The notes under the pieces: generated by a model
What the model saw: only the letters and a program-made list of their open reading frames with translations
Databases searched by the model: none
What the model was told of the DNA's origin: nothing
Made by a program: the position numbers and the translations under genes
Part shown: positions 16,751 to 26,267 of the stretch, in pieces
Numbering within the stretch: the first letter of the stretch is position 1
Layout of the letters: each line of letters begins with the position of its first letter
Assembly (NCBI GenBank): GCA_050291935.1
Contig: JBNKKR010000001.1
Coordinates: forward strand, 118,287 to 182,286
Length of the DNA: 64,000 bases
Reading direction: 5' to 3'
From: Desulfocapsa sp050291935
GTDB taxonomy: Bacteria; Desulfobacterota; Desulfobulbia; Desulfobulbales; Desulfocapsaceae

Positions 16751-17725
16751 ATGAAAGTTGGCGTTATTGGTGTTGGCTATCTCGGGAAGTTTCATGCGCA
16801 GAAGTACGCAAAAATGGAAGGGGTAGAACTCGTCGGGGTTGCTGATGTTGATCTTACTGCTGCCAAAAGTGTCGCAAGTGACAATAATTGTACCCCTTTT
16901 CAGGACTACCGTGAATTATTAGAAAAGGTGGACGCCGTTTCTGTGGTTGTGCCCACAAGTCTTCACCATGCGGTGGCCCTGGAATGTATTGCCGCCGGTG
17001 TGGATATGCTGATGGAAAAGCCTATCACCACCACCGTTGAAGAAGCTAATGAAATAATAGAGAAAGCAGAGGCAAAGGGGCTTGTTCTACAGGTTGGGCA
17101 TCTTGAACGTTTTAACCCTGCCGTACAGGCGATGCTGCCCTCTTTGACCATCCCTGTTTTTATTGAATCGCAACGTATTTCAACTTTTAAAAACAGGGCG
17201 CTGGATGTGGATGTGGTCTTGGATCTGATGATTCATGATATTGATATTATTCTCAATATTATCAAATCTCCCTTGGAGACTATTCATACCGTCGGTGCAC
17301 CAGTGGTTACGGATTTTACTGATATTGCAAATGCACGACTGATTTTTGAAAATGGTGCCACGGCCAATGTTACCGTTTCAAGGATTGCCAGGACCAACAC
17401 CAGACGGATGCGTATTTTCCAACCCGGTTGTTTTATTAATGTCGATTTTGCCGATCGCAAGGTAACCACGCTCTACCTGAAAAAAGGAGAATTTCAACCC
17501 AACGGGATGCCGAAACAGAATATTGAGACCAACAGTTTCCCGGAAGGTGATGCGCTGAACGCAGAAATTATCCATTTTGTGGAGAATGTTCGTAATCGAA
17601 CACGGCCTCTGGTTTCCGGGCATGAGGGAAGACGAGCGCTGGATGTCGCCATGCAGGTGATCCAGCAGATAAAGGATCACCAAAATCTTGGCGTTTACGC
17701 AGAGGACATGTCTGCCAGAAGATGA
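16751..17725 (+). CDS. Gfo/Idh/MocA oxidoreductase, GnnA-like
   Basis: 324-residue NAD(P)-dependent sugar oxidoreductase. The Rossmann start is VGVIGVGYLGKFHAQKYA, the conserved EKP catalytic/binding motif is MLMEKPITTTVEEA (about residue 90), and the C-domain has HDIDIILNI with the catalytic-type His. The ATGA overlap with lpxB strongly suggests a lipid A-related role: GnnA oxidises UDP-GlcNAc at C3 for 2,3-diamino lipid A. No GnnB aminotransferase is visible in the window, so the GnnA assignment rests on context. An upstream TTG at 16739 is possible; the ATG at 16751 matches family starts. Confidence 0.78.
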   Translation: MKVGVIGVGYLGKFHAQKYAKMEGVELVGVADVDLTAAKSVASDNNCTPFQDYRELLEKVDAVSVVVPTSLHHAVALECIAAGVDMLMEKPITTTVEEANEIIEKAEAKGLVLQVGHLERFNPAVQAMLPSLTIPVFIESQRISTFKNRALDVDVVLDLMIHDIDIILNIIKSPLETIHTVGAPVVTDFTDIANARLIFENGATANVTVSRIARTNTRRMRIFQPGCFINVDFADRKVTTLYLKKGEFQPNGMPKQNIETNSFPEGDALNAEIIHFVENVRNRTRPLVSGHEGRRALDVAMQVIQQIKDHQNLGVYAEDMSARR

Positions 17726-18903
17726 CTAGAAAACGGGTAATGATCAGTGCCGGTGAGGCCTCCGGTGATCTTCACGGGGCAAATTTGGTGCGGGCAATGC
17801 GTGATCAATACCCGGATATTGACTTTTGCGGAATGGGGGGCAAGGAGCTGGCCGGCGCTGGTGTTGAACTGCTTTTTGATGCAAAACGCATTGCTGTTGT
17901 TGGCATTGCTGAGGTCCTTTCCGTCTTGCCTGATATTGTAAAGGCCCAGAAACGTCTGAAGAAGAGGATGCTGACGGAGTGTCCCGATCTTCTTATTCTT
18001 GTCGATTTTCCCGACTTTAATTTCATGTTGGCGAAATTTGCCAAAAAACATGGAATTCCCATCTATTACTATATAAGTCCCCAGGTATGGGCCTGGCGTT
18101 CGGGAAGGGTTGACACCATGAGAAGGCTTGTGGATGCCATAGGGGTGATACTTCCCTTTGAAGAACAGTTTTTTCGGGAAAGAGACGTTAGCGCTACCTA
18201 TGTCGGACATCCTTTGCTAGACACTGTCCATGCGGAAATGGGGCGGGATATGTTTTGCAAGACGCAATCCATTGATCCGGATTCCATTTTGGTGGCTCTG
18301 GTTCCGGGTTCCAGGAAAAAAGAGATCCGCACCCTTCTTCCCGTGCTTTTACAGGCTGCTCAGCTGGCACAAAAAGAAACGGATAAAAAGATGGTATTTT
18401 GCCTTCCCCTTGCCTCAACGGTAACCATTCAAGAATTAGAGGAAAACGGTCTGCGGGAGCATGGGGCAGGTCTGTCGCTGCATTTGATAACGGAAAACAA
18501 ATATGACATGATGGCGGCATGTGACGCAGCCCTTGTGGTTTCGGGGACCGTTACCCTGGAATTTGCCCTGTTGGATACGCCCATGGTCGTCTTTTACAAG
18601 CTTTCTAACATTACCTATCGTTTGGGGAAATTGTTGGTCAGTAAGAGTGTACACTACTTTTCCCTGGTCAATCTTATTGCCGGGGAGCCCGTTGTCCCCG
18701 AACTCGTCCAGGAACAGGTCACCCCTGAAAAATTATCATCGGAACTTTGCCGAATACTTTTTGATACACGTTGCATGCGCAAGATGAAAGATGGGCTTGC
18801 CTTGGTCCGCAAACGCATGGGGAACAAGGGAGCGTCTGAAAAGAGCGCTAAACTGGCCCTGAGCCTTCTTGATTTGCCCAAGAAAGGAGTTGACATTTCG
18901 TAG
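17722..18903 (+). CDS. lpxB: lipid-A-disaccharide synthase LpxB
   Basis: GT19 enzyme joining UDP-2,3-diacylglucosamine and lipid X. 393 residues, opening MISAGEASGDLHGANLVRAM, with GMGGKELAGAGVE, YYISPQVWAWRSGRV (family hallmark near residue 115-130), YVGHPLLD, LVPGSRKKEI and the donor-binding AALVVSGTVTLEFAL. The start overlaps the previous stop in an ATGA. It is the third lipid A gene in the window and distant from lpxC/lpxK. A terminator follows. Confidence 0.95.
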   Translation: MTRKRVMISAGEASGDLHGANLVRAMRDQYPDIDFCGMGGKELAGAGVELLFDAKRIAVVGIAEVLSVLPDIVKAQKRLKKRMLTECPDLLILVDFPDFNFMLAKFAKKHGIPIYYYISPQVWAWRSGRVDTMRRLVDAIGVILPFEEQFFRERDVSATYVGHPLLDTVHAEMGRDMFCKTQSIDPDSILVALVPGSRKKEIRTLLPVLLQAAQLAQKETDKKMVFCLPLASTVTIQELEENGLREHGAGLSLHLITENKYDMMAACDAALVVSGTVTLEFALLDTPMVVFYKLSNITYRLGKLLVSKSVHYFSLVNLIAGEPVVPELVQEQVTPEKLSSELCRILFDTRCMRKMKDGLALVRKRMGNKGASEKSAKLALSLLDLPKKGVDIS

Positions 18904-18962
18904 CTCTTTTTGATTTTCTATAGAGAGGAGCAGGTGATGGGTTGTCATAACGCATTATTTTT

Positions 18963-18996
18963 AGCCCCTGATCTGTTCATTCCCGGATCAGGGGCT
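18963..18996 (+). terminator. probable terminator after lpxB
   Basis: An 11-bp inverted repeat, AGCCCCTGATC (18963-18973) / GATCAGGGGCT (18986-18996), with a 12-base loop. T-rich sequence precedes it (ATTATTTTT) and only a weak T-tract follows, so it may act mainly as an mRNA 3'-end or on the other strand. Confidence 0.55.
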
Positions 18997-19047
18997 GAGT
19001 TGTTTATGGCGTTTGTATCTTTTCTTGGTCTTTATTAGGTATCCCTT

Positions 19048-20811
19048 ATGTTTAGAAAGATTCTCTCTTTTCCCATTCTTCTTTTGCTTGGTTATGGTCT
19101 ACTCAACAACAACGATTTTAAAGTTATTAGCTCCGGGGTGGCGATTTTTATCGTTGGTATGCTCTTTATGGAGGATGGCTTTAAATTATTCACCGGTGGG
19201 ACCTTAGAGAAAATCTTAAAAAAATCCACAGACACTGTCCTTAAAGCAATTTTGAGTGGCTTTGTCTCAACAGCCATAATCCAGAGTTCTTCCCTGGTCA
19301 GTGTGATCGCCATATCCTTTCTGTCGGCCGAACTGATGACCTTGGCCCAGGCCATAGGGGTAATCTTTGGCTCAAATATCGGAACGACTGCAACGGCGTG
19401 GATCGTTGCGGCCTTTGGCGTGAAAATCAAGATTGCCCATTATGCAATGCCCATGCTCGTTTTTGGCGTGATTTTCTCGTTTGCTGGAAATAAATCAGTA
19501 AAGGGTGCTGGATATATCCTTTTGGGACTCGGTTTTATCTTTTTGGGTATTGGCTATATGAAAGATGGCTTTGAGACCCTTAAGAACGGGATTGATCTTG
19601 CCCAATATGCGATGAGCGGCACCCTTGGCATTTTTGTATATATCTTGATAGGTGTCGTCGCGACGGTGATCATCCAGTCGAGCAGTGCCACCATGGCAAT
19701 TATTATCACTGCGCTTTCAACGGGACAGATTGAATATATAAATGCAATTTCCCTTGCCATTGGAGCCAATATTGGAACAACGGTAACTGCAGTGTTAGGG
19801 GCGCTAACTTCAAATGCAGACGGAAAACGCTTGGCCATGGCCCATTTTATTTTTAATGCTGTTACGGCAATATTCACGGTTATTTGTATTTATCCATTGA
19901 TGGATCTTGTGGAATTTGTAAGCCATCAGGTGGGGGTAAGCGAAGATGATATTGCCTTAAAACTTGCCCTTTTCCATTCAATTTTTAACGTTTCCGGGGT
20001 GCTTATTGTCTCTCCGTTTATTGGGAAAATGGTCATCTTCTTAAATGGCATGTTTATTTATAAGGGAGAAAAAAGAGGGAAACCAAGATACCTTAACGAG
20101 GAAGTTGTGCAGTCCTCCGGGCCGGCGTTGGCAGCTCTTTTAAAGGAGACGGAACATCTCTATGACAGTGTTTCCCATCTAACCGTACAGGCGCTTCGGC
20201 TGCACAGGCATGAGGTGTGGTCAGAGACGGAAATGCGCCGGGTGATGAAAACGGTAAAGGGAGAAAATATTGATGTTGATGCGGTATACCATGAGCGGAT
20301 TAAAGCACTGTATGGAGAGATAATACGTTTTGCGGTGATTGCAGAGGAAAACATGGATAATGAGGAGAGAGAACGCGTGTTTAATCTGAAAATTGCCAGC
20401 AGAAAAATAATTGAAATCACAAAGGATATTAACGATGTGCAGAAAAATATCGGTCGTTATATGACCAGTAAAAATGCATCCGTATCAGAGCTGTATAACT
20501 CCCTTCGCGGACGATTGGCTGAATTAATACGAGATATTGATCTGGTGAGAACAAACCCGGAAGATTTGGGGGCGGCGGTGAAAATTGTTGAGATCAGGGA
20601 TTCGATAAAAGATTTTGATAAAGCGCTCAATCAACAGATCAGCACTCTTTTGCGGGAAGGGACAATTAATGAGATGATGGCATCATCGATGATGAATGAT
20701 AGCTCTTTTGTAAAATCCATCTCAAGACGATTTTTGGAAACAGCTTCTATTTTATGGATTGATAATAAGGTGATACATGAACTGCAAAACAACACCGGAG
20801 GAAACTTGTGA
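19048..20811 (+). CDS. Na+/phosphate cotransporter with C-terminal PhoU-like domain
   Basis: 587 residues. The membrane part (about 1-330) has two inverted Na/Pi-cotransport repeats marked by QSSSLVSVIAISFLSA and QSSSATMAIIITALSTGQ, and SNIGTTATAW / ANIGTTVTAVLG sodium/phosphate-binding motifs. The cytosolic C-terminal half (about 350-575) is helical, PhoU-like, as in YjbB/NptA-type proteins. It imports or exports phosphate using sodium. A small coiled-coil gene overlaps its stop by four bases. Confidence 0.9.
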   Translation: MFRKILSFPILLLLGYGLLNNNDFKVISSGVAIFIVGMLFMEDGFKLFTGGTLEKILKKSTDTVLKAILSGFVSTAIIQSSSLVSVIAISFLSAELMTLAQAIGVIFGSNIGTTATAWIVAAFGVKIKIAHYAMPMLVFGVIFSFAGNKSVKGAGYILLGLGFIFLGIGYMKDGFETLKNGIDLAQYAMSGTLGIFVYILIGVVATVIIQSSSATMAIIITALSTGQIEYINAISLAIGANIGTTVTAVLGALTSNADGKRLAMAHFIFNAVTAIFTVICIYPLMDLVEFVSHQVGVSEDDIALKLALFHSIFNVSGVLIVSPFIGKMVIFLNGMFIYKGEKRGKPRYLNEEVVQSSGPALAALLKETEHLYDSVSHLTVQALRLHRHEVWSETEMRRVMKTVKGENIDVDAVYHERIKALYGEIIRFAVIAEENMDNEERERVFNLKIASRKIIEITKDINDVQKNIGRYMTSKNASVSELYNSLRGRLAELIRDIDLVRTNPEDLGAAVKIVEIRDSIKDFDKALNQQISTLLREGTINEMMASSMMNDSSFVKSISRRFLETASILWIDNKVIHELQNNTGGNL

Positions 20812-21050
20812 AACTGAAAAAGCTGATGAAGAAGGCCGTCGATTTTTTTAATGACGAAAAAAATCTGGAACAACAAAAAGCGGATGAACTTGAAGATATT
20901 ATCGATCAGTTAAAGGCTAAGCAGAAAAAGCTTCGAAAAAAAATGGCGAACGAGTCTGACAAGAAGGTGAAAAAAGAGTTGGCGAGTGAGCTCAGTGCCG
21001 TGGCCAAACTCCTTCGTCAGGCGAAAAGTAGCCACACCAAAATATCCTAA
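20808..21050 (+). CDS. small charged coiled-coil protein, unknown
   Basis: 80 residues with a GTG start overlapping the transporter stop (GTGA), so translation is probably coupled. It is almost entirely Lys/Glu-rich helix with heptad-like spacing (ADELEDIIDQLKAKQKKLRKKM), and has no membrane segment or signal peptide. It could be an accessory of the Na/Pi transporter; I recognise no family. The tight overlap is the main support for it being a real gene. Confidence 0.7.
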   Translation: MKLKKLMKKAVDFFNDEKNLEQQKADELEDIIDQLKAKQKKLRKKMANESDKKVKKELASELSAVAKLLRQAKSSHTKIS

Positions 21051-21061
21051 TGGATGTGGCT
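21030..21061. terminator. possible hairpin between convergent genes
   Basis: AGCCACACC (21030-21038) pairs imperfectly with GGATGTGGCT (21052-21061). It lies at the convergent junction of the coiled-coil gene and the pseudouridine synthase. No clear T-run on either side. Confidence 0.35.
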
Positions 21062-21063
21062 CT

Positions 21064-21972
21064 CTATTTACGAAGAAACGGAGGCAGAAGCTCTTCCGGC
21101 ACTTCATATGTACACTCTTTACCACTAAACGGTGAGAGAAAGCGCAGTCTCCATGCGCAGAGGTGGAGGCTAGAGTAGCTTTTTTCCTCACTGTTCCCAT
21201 ATTGCATGTCACCTATTACCGGATGGCTAAATTCTGCCAGATGCCGCCGTATCTGATGGAATCTTCCACTGTGCAGTCTAATATCAAGAAGACTGTTTTT
21301 CCTTGATTTTGCTGGAGTTGAGCGTAGAATTTCGGTCTTTGCACTTTTTTCATCCAGGGGAGTTGTCAGTTCTACCCCTTTGTTGTCAAGCTCTAAAATC
21401 CCGGCTACCTCCGCGTAGTATCTTTTTTCAATACTATTACTACTAAAAAGTTTGGAAAGCAGTTTTGCCGCATTGTGGGAATGGGCAAGGAGAAGAAGGC
21501 CCGATGCTTCACGGTCAAGACGGTGAACAAGTCTATACTCTATGTCCCTGTTTTCTTTTTCTGCAATGCGCAAAAGTGAACAATGATCCCCATAGCGTGT
21601 CCCCTGGCTGAGCATCCAGGGTGGTTTGAACCAGACGCTGTAGTTTTTGTCCGTGTAGAGACAACTGGCATGGGGCGCCTGCATGGCAAGAATCTTTGGA
21701 TCATAACAAAGCTCGACCTTGTCTCCCTTTTTTAGGGGGAATTTGGCTTTTCGCAGTCTTCTTTCTTTGCTTCCTGGCCGGTTTAGCCACACAGCTCCCT
21801 TGACCATGGCATTTTTGATCCGCTCTTTGGGGAGTCCGCTTGCGTCTGTAAGGAGTTGGACGGCCTTTACCGGTTGCTCGACGGTGAGTGAAAAGTGTAT
21901 TTTTTGATCGTTATTTTCCAAAGTTACACACCGGATATTGACATCGTTTGCAGTTACGGCAGAGTCCGCCAT
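21064..21972 (-). CDS. RluA-family RNA pseudouridine synthase
   Basis: 302 residues. The catalytic motif HRLDREASGLLLLAHS holds the essential Asp, followed by KRYYAEVAG and the C-terminal LHSGRFHQIRRHLAEFSHPVIGD typical of RluA-type enzymes. An N-terminal S4-like segment (KERIKNAMVKGAVWLNR) is present. The frame is open to 22041, but the ATG at 21972 gives a normal N-terminus and a 62-base overlap with the upstream MoeA-like gene; a later start is also possible. Which uridine (23S rRNA or tRNA) it modifies cannot be told. Confidence 0.85.
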   Translation of the reverse strand: MADSAVTANDVNIRCVTLENNDQKIHFSLTVEQPVKAVQLLTDASGLPKERIKNAMVKGAVWLNRPGSKERRLRKAKFPLKKGDKVELCYDPKILAMQAPHASCLYTDKNYSVWFKPPWMLSQGTRYGDHCSLLRIAEKENRDIEYRLVHRLDREASGLLLLAHSHNAAKLLSKLFSSNSIEKRYYAEVAGILELDNKGVELTTPLDEKSAKTEILRSTPAKSRKNSLLDIRLHSGRFHQIRRHLAEFSHPVIGDMQYGNSEEKSYSSLHLCAWRLRFLSPFSGKECTYEVPEELLPPFLRK

Positions 21973-22936
21973 GCCCCATTCGGGCAAATTCTTCTCGGCC
22001 AATTGTTTCCCCACATAACACCCTGGTGAGAATAAGATCAAAAACCGTTATTTTATGGAACATGCCACATGCCGGAAGGCCAAGTACCGGAACAGGGCCG
22101 ATATGGCCGCTAAGGAACATGGCACCAGGTAACACCGGGGTTCCATAAACACAATCAGTGGCGCCGGCTTTGGCAATCCCGAGGCGGGTAACGTCATCGG
22201 GATCAACGGACATCCCGCCGGAGGTAACAATCAGATCAGCCCCGCCCTCAATACCATTTTTGATCGCTGTGGCAATTGTCTCAATATCATCGGGAGCAAA
22301 GGTGACAGAAGAAACATTGGAGCCGATGGCCGCAAGTTTTGTACGTAATACCTTCTCAAATTTATCTTCAATGCGGCCGGAATACACCTCGTTTCCGGTG
22401 ATAACCAGTCCCACATTTGCCTTGCGTAGCTGTTTTACCTGGATAATGGGGCCTTGCTGTTTAGCAATTGTAACAGCCCTATTAACCGTTTCCCGTTTAC
22501 CAAGCAGGGGAATAAGGCGAGTCGCAGCAATGGTTTCCCCTTTTTTCACCGGGGTATTTGTCTGCAAGGTGGAACACATGACTTCCCCCAGCAGGTTAAA
22601 CTGATAGAGCGCCTCTTCATTGATTTTCAGCAGTCCATCATGTTCTGCCAGAATGGCAATTTTTCCTTCGACGGGTTCTGCTGAAAGTTTTGTTCCAGGG
22701 CCTGCCAAAACATCGGCCATGGCTCCTGCTGCTTCGTTTTCATGGATCTCTTTCGGACCAAGTTGCAGGACATATATATTTTCTTTGCCCAGGCGTTTTA
22801 AATGCTCAACATCCTGCTGGCGGATAATATGACCTTTTTTAAAGGCTCGTCCTTTAAACTCGTCCTGTACGATTTCTGTAATATCATGGGGAAGAACCAT
22901 GCCCACGGCCTCTTCCACTGGAACTGTTTTTTGCAT
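21911..22936 (-). CDS. MoeA-like molybdopterin-binding protein with C-terminal Cys motif
   Basis: 341 residues. The MogA/MoeA-type molybdopterin-binding fold spans about 170-315 (VGLVITGNEVYSGRIEDKFE; DLIVTSGGMSVDPDDVT; LPGAMFLSG; VLGLPACGMFHK). The N-terminal part has the MoeA-like VEEAVGMVLPHDITEI and GHIIRQQDVEHLKRLG. The C-terminus ends in a four-cysteine motif, CRNCKRCQYPVCNFGK, that could bind metal. Such proteins occur in anaerobes alongside or in place of canonical MoeA. It lies downstream of queDE on the same strand and may be co-transcribed. Confidence 0.85.
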   Translation of the reverse strand: MQKTVPVEEAVGMVLPHDITEIVQDEFKGRAFKKGHIIRQQDVEHLKRLGKENIYVLQLGPKEIHENEAAGAMADVLAGPGTKLSAEPVEGKIAILAEHDGLLKINEEALYQFNLLGEVMCSTLQTNTPVKKGETIAATRLIPLLGKRETVNRAVTIAKQQGPIIQVKQLRKANVGLVITGNEVYSGRIEDKFEKVLRTKLAAIGSNVSSVTFAPDDIETIATAIKNGIEGGADLIVTSGGMSVDPDDVTRLGIAKAGATDCVYGTPVLPGAMFLSGHIGPVPVLGLPACGMFHKITVFDLILTRVLCGETIGREEFARMGHGGLCRNCKRCQYPVCNFGK

Positions 22937-22960
22937 AATTTTTGATTGATTGGTTAGTAT

Positions 22961-23629
22961 TTATACTCCACGGCTTGTGTTTGGCCAGAGGATAGTATGC
23001 AGCTGCAGTTGCAGACGCACTGCAAGGCTGCTTTGCATTATCCAACTGGCCAACTCCTGTGGGGACACTTGCCCTTGCACTGGAGAAAAGAGAAGAGGAA
23101 GTAAGTTGTTAAGTTTATGTGTATGAATAAAATCACATGCCCAATTAAAATCCTTTTTTGAAGAGAGCACGAACTTTAGTTCACATGAACCCGGTTTGCC
23201 AAGGACTCTTTTTTGTATTTCCGCAATATTTTTTTTATGGAAGCTGTCTTTGGCACCACTATCAGGACATTTTACGTCGAGAATGGAAAAGACGTTTGGG
23301 GGAACTCCCCCAATTTCCACGGAACCATTTGTTTCAAGAAGGACATGGTAGCCTTTGTCTGAGAGTGTCTTAAGAAGGGCTATGCAGCCAGCTTGTTGTA
23401 AAGGTTCTCCACCGGTTACCTCTACCGTTGTACAGGGATACGCTTCTACCTGTTGCATGATCGCAGTAATGGTCAGAGCTGTGCCCGCATCCCAGGTGTA
23501 CTTGGAATCGCAGTAATGACAGCGAAGATTGCAGCCACTAAGACGAATAAAAATACAGGGGAGTCCCGCATGGGTTGACTCGCCCTGTATGGAATAAAAA
23601 ATTTCGCTGACAAAAAGCTCAGTGTCCAT
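22961..23629 (-). CDS. queE: 7-carboxy-7-deazaguanine synthase QueE
   Basis: Radical SAM enzyme of the queuosine/7-deazapurine pathway, making CDG from QueD's product. Of 222 residues, it opens with SEIFYSIQGESTHAGLPCIFIRLSGCNLRCHYCDSKYTW, carrying CxxxCxxC, then TGGEPLQQ and LETNGSV. The start at ATG 23629 overlaps the end of queD by 11 bases, the normal coupling. The frame is open to 23680, but that portion lies within queD. Confidence 0.93.
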   Translation of the reverse strand: MDTELFVSEIFYSIQGESTHAGLPCIFIRLSGCNLRCHYCDSKYTWDAGTALTITAIMQQVEAYPCTTVEVTGGEPLQQAGCIALLKTLSDKGYHVLLETNGSVEIGGVPPNVFSILDVKCPDSGAKDSFHKKNIAEIQKRVLGKPGSCELKFVLSSKKDFNWACDFIHTHKLNNLLPLLFSPVQGQVSPQELASWIMQSSLAVRLQLQLHTILWPNTSRGV

Positions 23630-23999
23630 CTGGTCCGTAATAAATGAGTCCGGAGGTATCAGTTTCCCACACCTCAACACTATAGAGGTGATAGCGTTTA
23701 TGGTCTAGTTCCTTATAAAGTGAGTCAAATAAAAAGGCGGCGATATGCTCCGATGATGGGTTCTTGTCCTGGAACGCTGGATGCTTATTAAGGTCTTGGT
23801 GGTCTAGTTTGTCCACAGCTTTGTTGACAATCTTTTTTAAAATTTTAAAGTCGATCCCCATTCCCAGCTCATCAACAGTTGAGGCGCGGACGGTGACTTT
23901 GACCTTCCAGTTGTGACCGTGGGGATTTTCACAATTTCCCGGATAATTGCGTAGATGGTGTGCCCCTGCAAAATGTGTTTTTATAAAAATATCGTACAT
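23619..23999 (-). CDS. queD: 6-carboxy-5,6,7,8-tetrahydropterin synthase QueD
   Basis: 126-residue T-fold enzyme turning dihydroneopterin triphosphate into CPH4. The zinc His set is visible: HFAGAHHLRNYPG and NPHGHNWKV. The catalytic-type Cys is in GNCENPHGH, and a SVEVWETDTSGLIYYGP strand follows. The start at ATG 23999 has AGGAA upstream; a longer frame to 24026 is possible. First gene of queD-queE on this strand. Confidence 0.93.
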   Translation of the reverse strand: MYDIFIKTHFAGAHHLRNYPGNCENPHGHNWKVKVTVRASTVDELGMGIDFKILKKIVNKAVDKLDHQDLNKHPAFQDKNPSSEHIAAFLFDSLYKELDHKRYHLYSVEVWETDTSGLIYYGPDGH

Positions 24000-24145
24000 A
24001 ATGATTTCCTGTAGTAACCGAACCATTCAAGGTTCTTGAAAAGAAAGCTGCAACCATGTTATGAAGTGATCTTGTTTTGCAAAATAATCATTTTGCCAGA
24101 ACATAAACACTGTGTACGATCTTAGCAAATAAGGAGTTATAGCGC

Positions 24146-25519
24146 ATGGCCTTTATCGCACCCTTCAAGGGCGTCACCTTTAATAGAGACAAGATTGGAA
24201 GTCTTGAAGATGTTGTGACTCCTCCCTATGATGTGATCACTGAAAAAGCAGTACAGACCTATATCCATAAGAATCCCTACTCCATGATTCGCCTTGATAT
24301 TACAAAAAATCCAGGTGGGGCAGAGGGTGATGCGGCACGTTATCAGTCTGTTGCCGATCTTTTTCATCAGTGGCTTGCTGATGGTGTACTCACCCGCTGG
24401 CAAGATCCTGCTCTTTATCTCTACAACGTCCAGTATAAACATCCGTCCGGGCAAATGCTGGTGAGAAGGGGGCTTGTTTCATTGGTGGGTCTTTCCGAGT
24501 TTGGTGAAGGAGTGGTTAAACCGCATGAGGAGACATTTGATTCGGTGATTGCCGATAGGCTGCGGTTGCTGGATACCACAAAAGCCCAGTTTAGTCAGAT
24601 ATTTTCCCTCTATTCTGATAAAGAAAATCAGATTTTGAGACTACTTGATAGTGCAAAAGAGCCCAGGGAAGTGGGATCGATAAACGATGCCGATGGCTGT
24701 ACCCATACCTTATATCGAGTCAGCGATAAGGCTGTTATCAGAAAGGTCCAGGAATTGTTTTTGGAGAAATCGCTCTATATTGCGGATGGGCATCATAGGT
24801 ATACAACGGCACTTGCCTACAGAACTCTACAACAGGAGCGAAATAGTGATTGGTCGGAACTCTCACCCTCCAACCATATTATGATGTATCTCTGCCCCAT
24901 GGAAGATCCGGGGCTTTCCGTCTTACCAACCCATCGCCTGTTGCATTGGCCAGGAATGATCACCATGGAGGAATTGAGTACGCGTCTCTCTCCATACTTT
25001 GAACTGGAGGAGATGCAAGAAGGGACACGGGAAGTATTGCTGGCCGAAGTTTTGGCCAGGATGGATGAAGCGGAACAGGGGGATGAATCCGCTACTACAT
25101 TTGGGGTGTATCATCCCGGGGAAGATCGTTGCTATCTGTTGACCATGAAAGAGAGTGCAAAAAATGTGTTGGTTGAAAAACCTGACGCCTTGCAAAAACT
25201 TGATGTTGTGGTATTGTCAGATGTGATTATCTCCAATGGTCTTGCTCTTAGTCATGAACGTTGTGAGGCGGATAATCTGATCCACTATTATAGTGACCCC
25301 GACGATGCCATGGATGTGGCGGTGAAAACCTGGAACGAAGAGACGGGAATGACACCACTGCTGTTTGTGATGAATCCCACCAGGGTGCAACAGGTAAGGG
25401 AAGTGGCTGATGAGAAACTGATTATGCCCCATAAATCCACCTATTTTTACCCAAAAATAATGACAGGCCTTCTTTTTAACCAACAGATAGAAGATGAAGA
25501 GGTCGCTCGCCTATCCTAA
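24146..25519 (+). CDS. DUF1015 family protein
   Basis: 457-residue conserved cytosolic protein. The N-terminal APFKGVTFNRDKIGSLEDVVTPPYDVI is diagnostic of DUF1015, with a later ADGHHRYTTALAYR (about 210-225) and a DSVIADRLRLLDTTKAQFSQIFSLYSD segment. The function is unknown; homologs in other bacteria neighbour serine or amino acid metabolism genes. It is divergent from queD and is followed within seven bases by a methyltransferase gene. Confidence 0.88.
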   Translation: MAFIAPFKGVTFNRDKIGSLEDVVTPPYDVITEKAVQTYIHKNPYSMIRLDITKNPGGAEGDAARYQSVADLFHQWLADGVLTRWQDPALYLYNVQYKHPSGQMLVRRGLVSLVGLSEFGEGVVKPHEETFDSVIADRLRLLDTTKAQFSQIFSLYSDKENQILRLLDSAKEPREVGSINDADGCTHTLYRVSDKAVIRKVQELFLEKSLYIADGHHRYTTALAYRTLQQERNSDWSELSPSNHIMMYLCPMEDPGLSVLPTHRLLHWPGMITMEELSTRLSPYFELEEMQEGTREVLLAEVLARMDEAEQGDESATTFGVYHPGEDRCYLLTMKESAKNVLVEKPDALQKLDVVVLSDVIISNGLALSHERCEADNLIHYYSDPDDAMDVAVKTWNEETGMTPLLFVMNPTRVQQVREVADEKLIMPHKSTYFYPKIMTGLLFNQQIEDEEVARLS

Positions 25520-25526
25520 ATAGCCT

Positions 25527-26267
25527 GTGGAAATAGCAAACGATACCCTCTTTGATGGCGAGTTGTCTTGTGCCCAGCATGTAAAAGGATATAGGTTTTC
25601 CATCGATTCGGTGTTACTGGCCCACTATGTCCGTTTAAAAAAAGATGAACTGGTGCTGGACCTTGGGGCCGGTTGTGGGGTGATTGGGCTTATTCTTCTA
25701 TATCGAAGCCGAAAGAGTATTCAAAAACTTACCGCGTTTGAGTTGCAAACGGGGCTAGCAAAACTGGCAGAAAAAAACCGCTGGAGCAATTCTTATCAAG
25801 AGAAGATGGCGGTGGTGCAGGGAGATCTGCGTGGGATAGGGAGCTTTTTTCATGCCGAGTCCTTTACAAGTGTTGTCTGCAATCCTCCCTTTTATCCAGC
25901 CGGTAGTGGACGTCGGTCAGCTAATCAAGAGGCTTTGCTGGCAAGGCATCAGATGGAATGTAGTTTGTCTGAAATCTTGCAAAGCGCAAAATTTGTTCTT
26001 CACAATCGGGGAAAGTTCTTTTGTATCTATCCCGCTGAACAACTCGCATTTTTATTTATGGAGCTTCAACGAAACGGATTTGAGGTAAAGCGTATGAAGG
26101 CGGTCTATTCCTATCCCGAAAGTTCTGGTGGAGCACAACTGATTCTTGTAGAAGCGGTTAAAAATGGAGGTAGGGGAATGCTGCTTGAAAATCCACTTTA
26201 TATTTACAACGAAAAGGACGGAAACTATTCTAAAGCAGTTGCATCCATGTACCGGAGGAATGGATAA
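25527..26267 (+). CDS. TrmN6-like tRNA/small-substrate N6-adenine methyltransferase
   Basis: 246 residues with a GTG start seven bases after the DUF1015 stop. SAM-binding LVLDLGAGCGVIGLILL (motif I) is near residue 40 and the catalytic NPPFYP motif (N6-adenine type) near 118. The opening sequence (CAQHVKGYRFSIDSVLLAHYV) matches tRNA1(Val) A37 N6-methyltransferases. It ends two bases inside the ATG context of comM (ATGGATAAATG). The tRNA target is inferred from family. Confidence 0.85.
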   Translation: MEIANDTLFDGELSCAQHVKGYRFSIDSVLLAHYVRLKKDELVLDLGAGCGVIGLILLYRSRKSIQKLTAFELQTGLAKLAEKNRWSNSYQEKMAVVQGDLRGIGSFFHAESFTSVVCNPPFYPAGSGRRSANQEALLARHQMECSLSEILQSAKFVLHNRGKFFCIYPAEQLAFLFMELQRNGFEVKRMKAVYSYPESSGGAQLILVEAVKNGGRGMLLENPLYIYNEKDGNYSKAVASMYRRNG

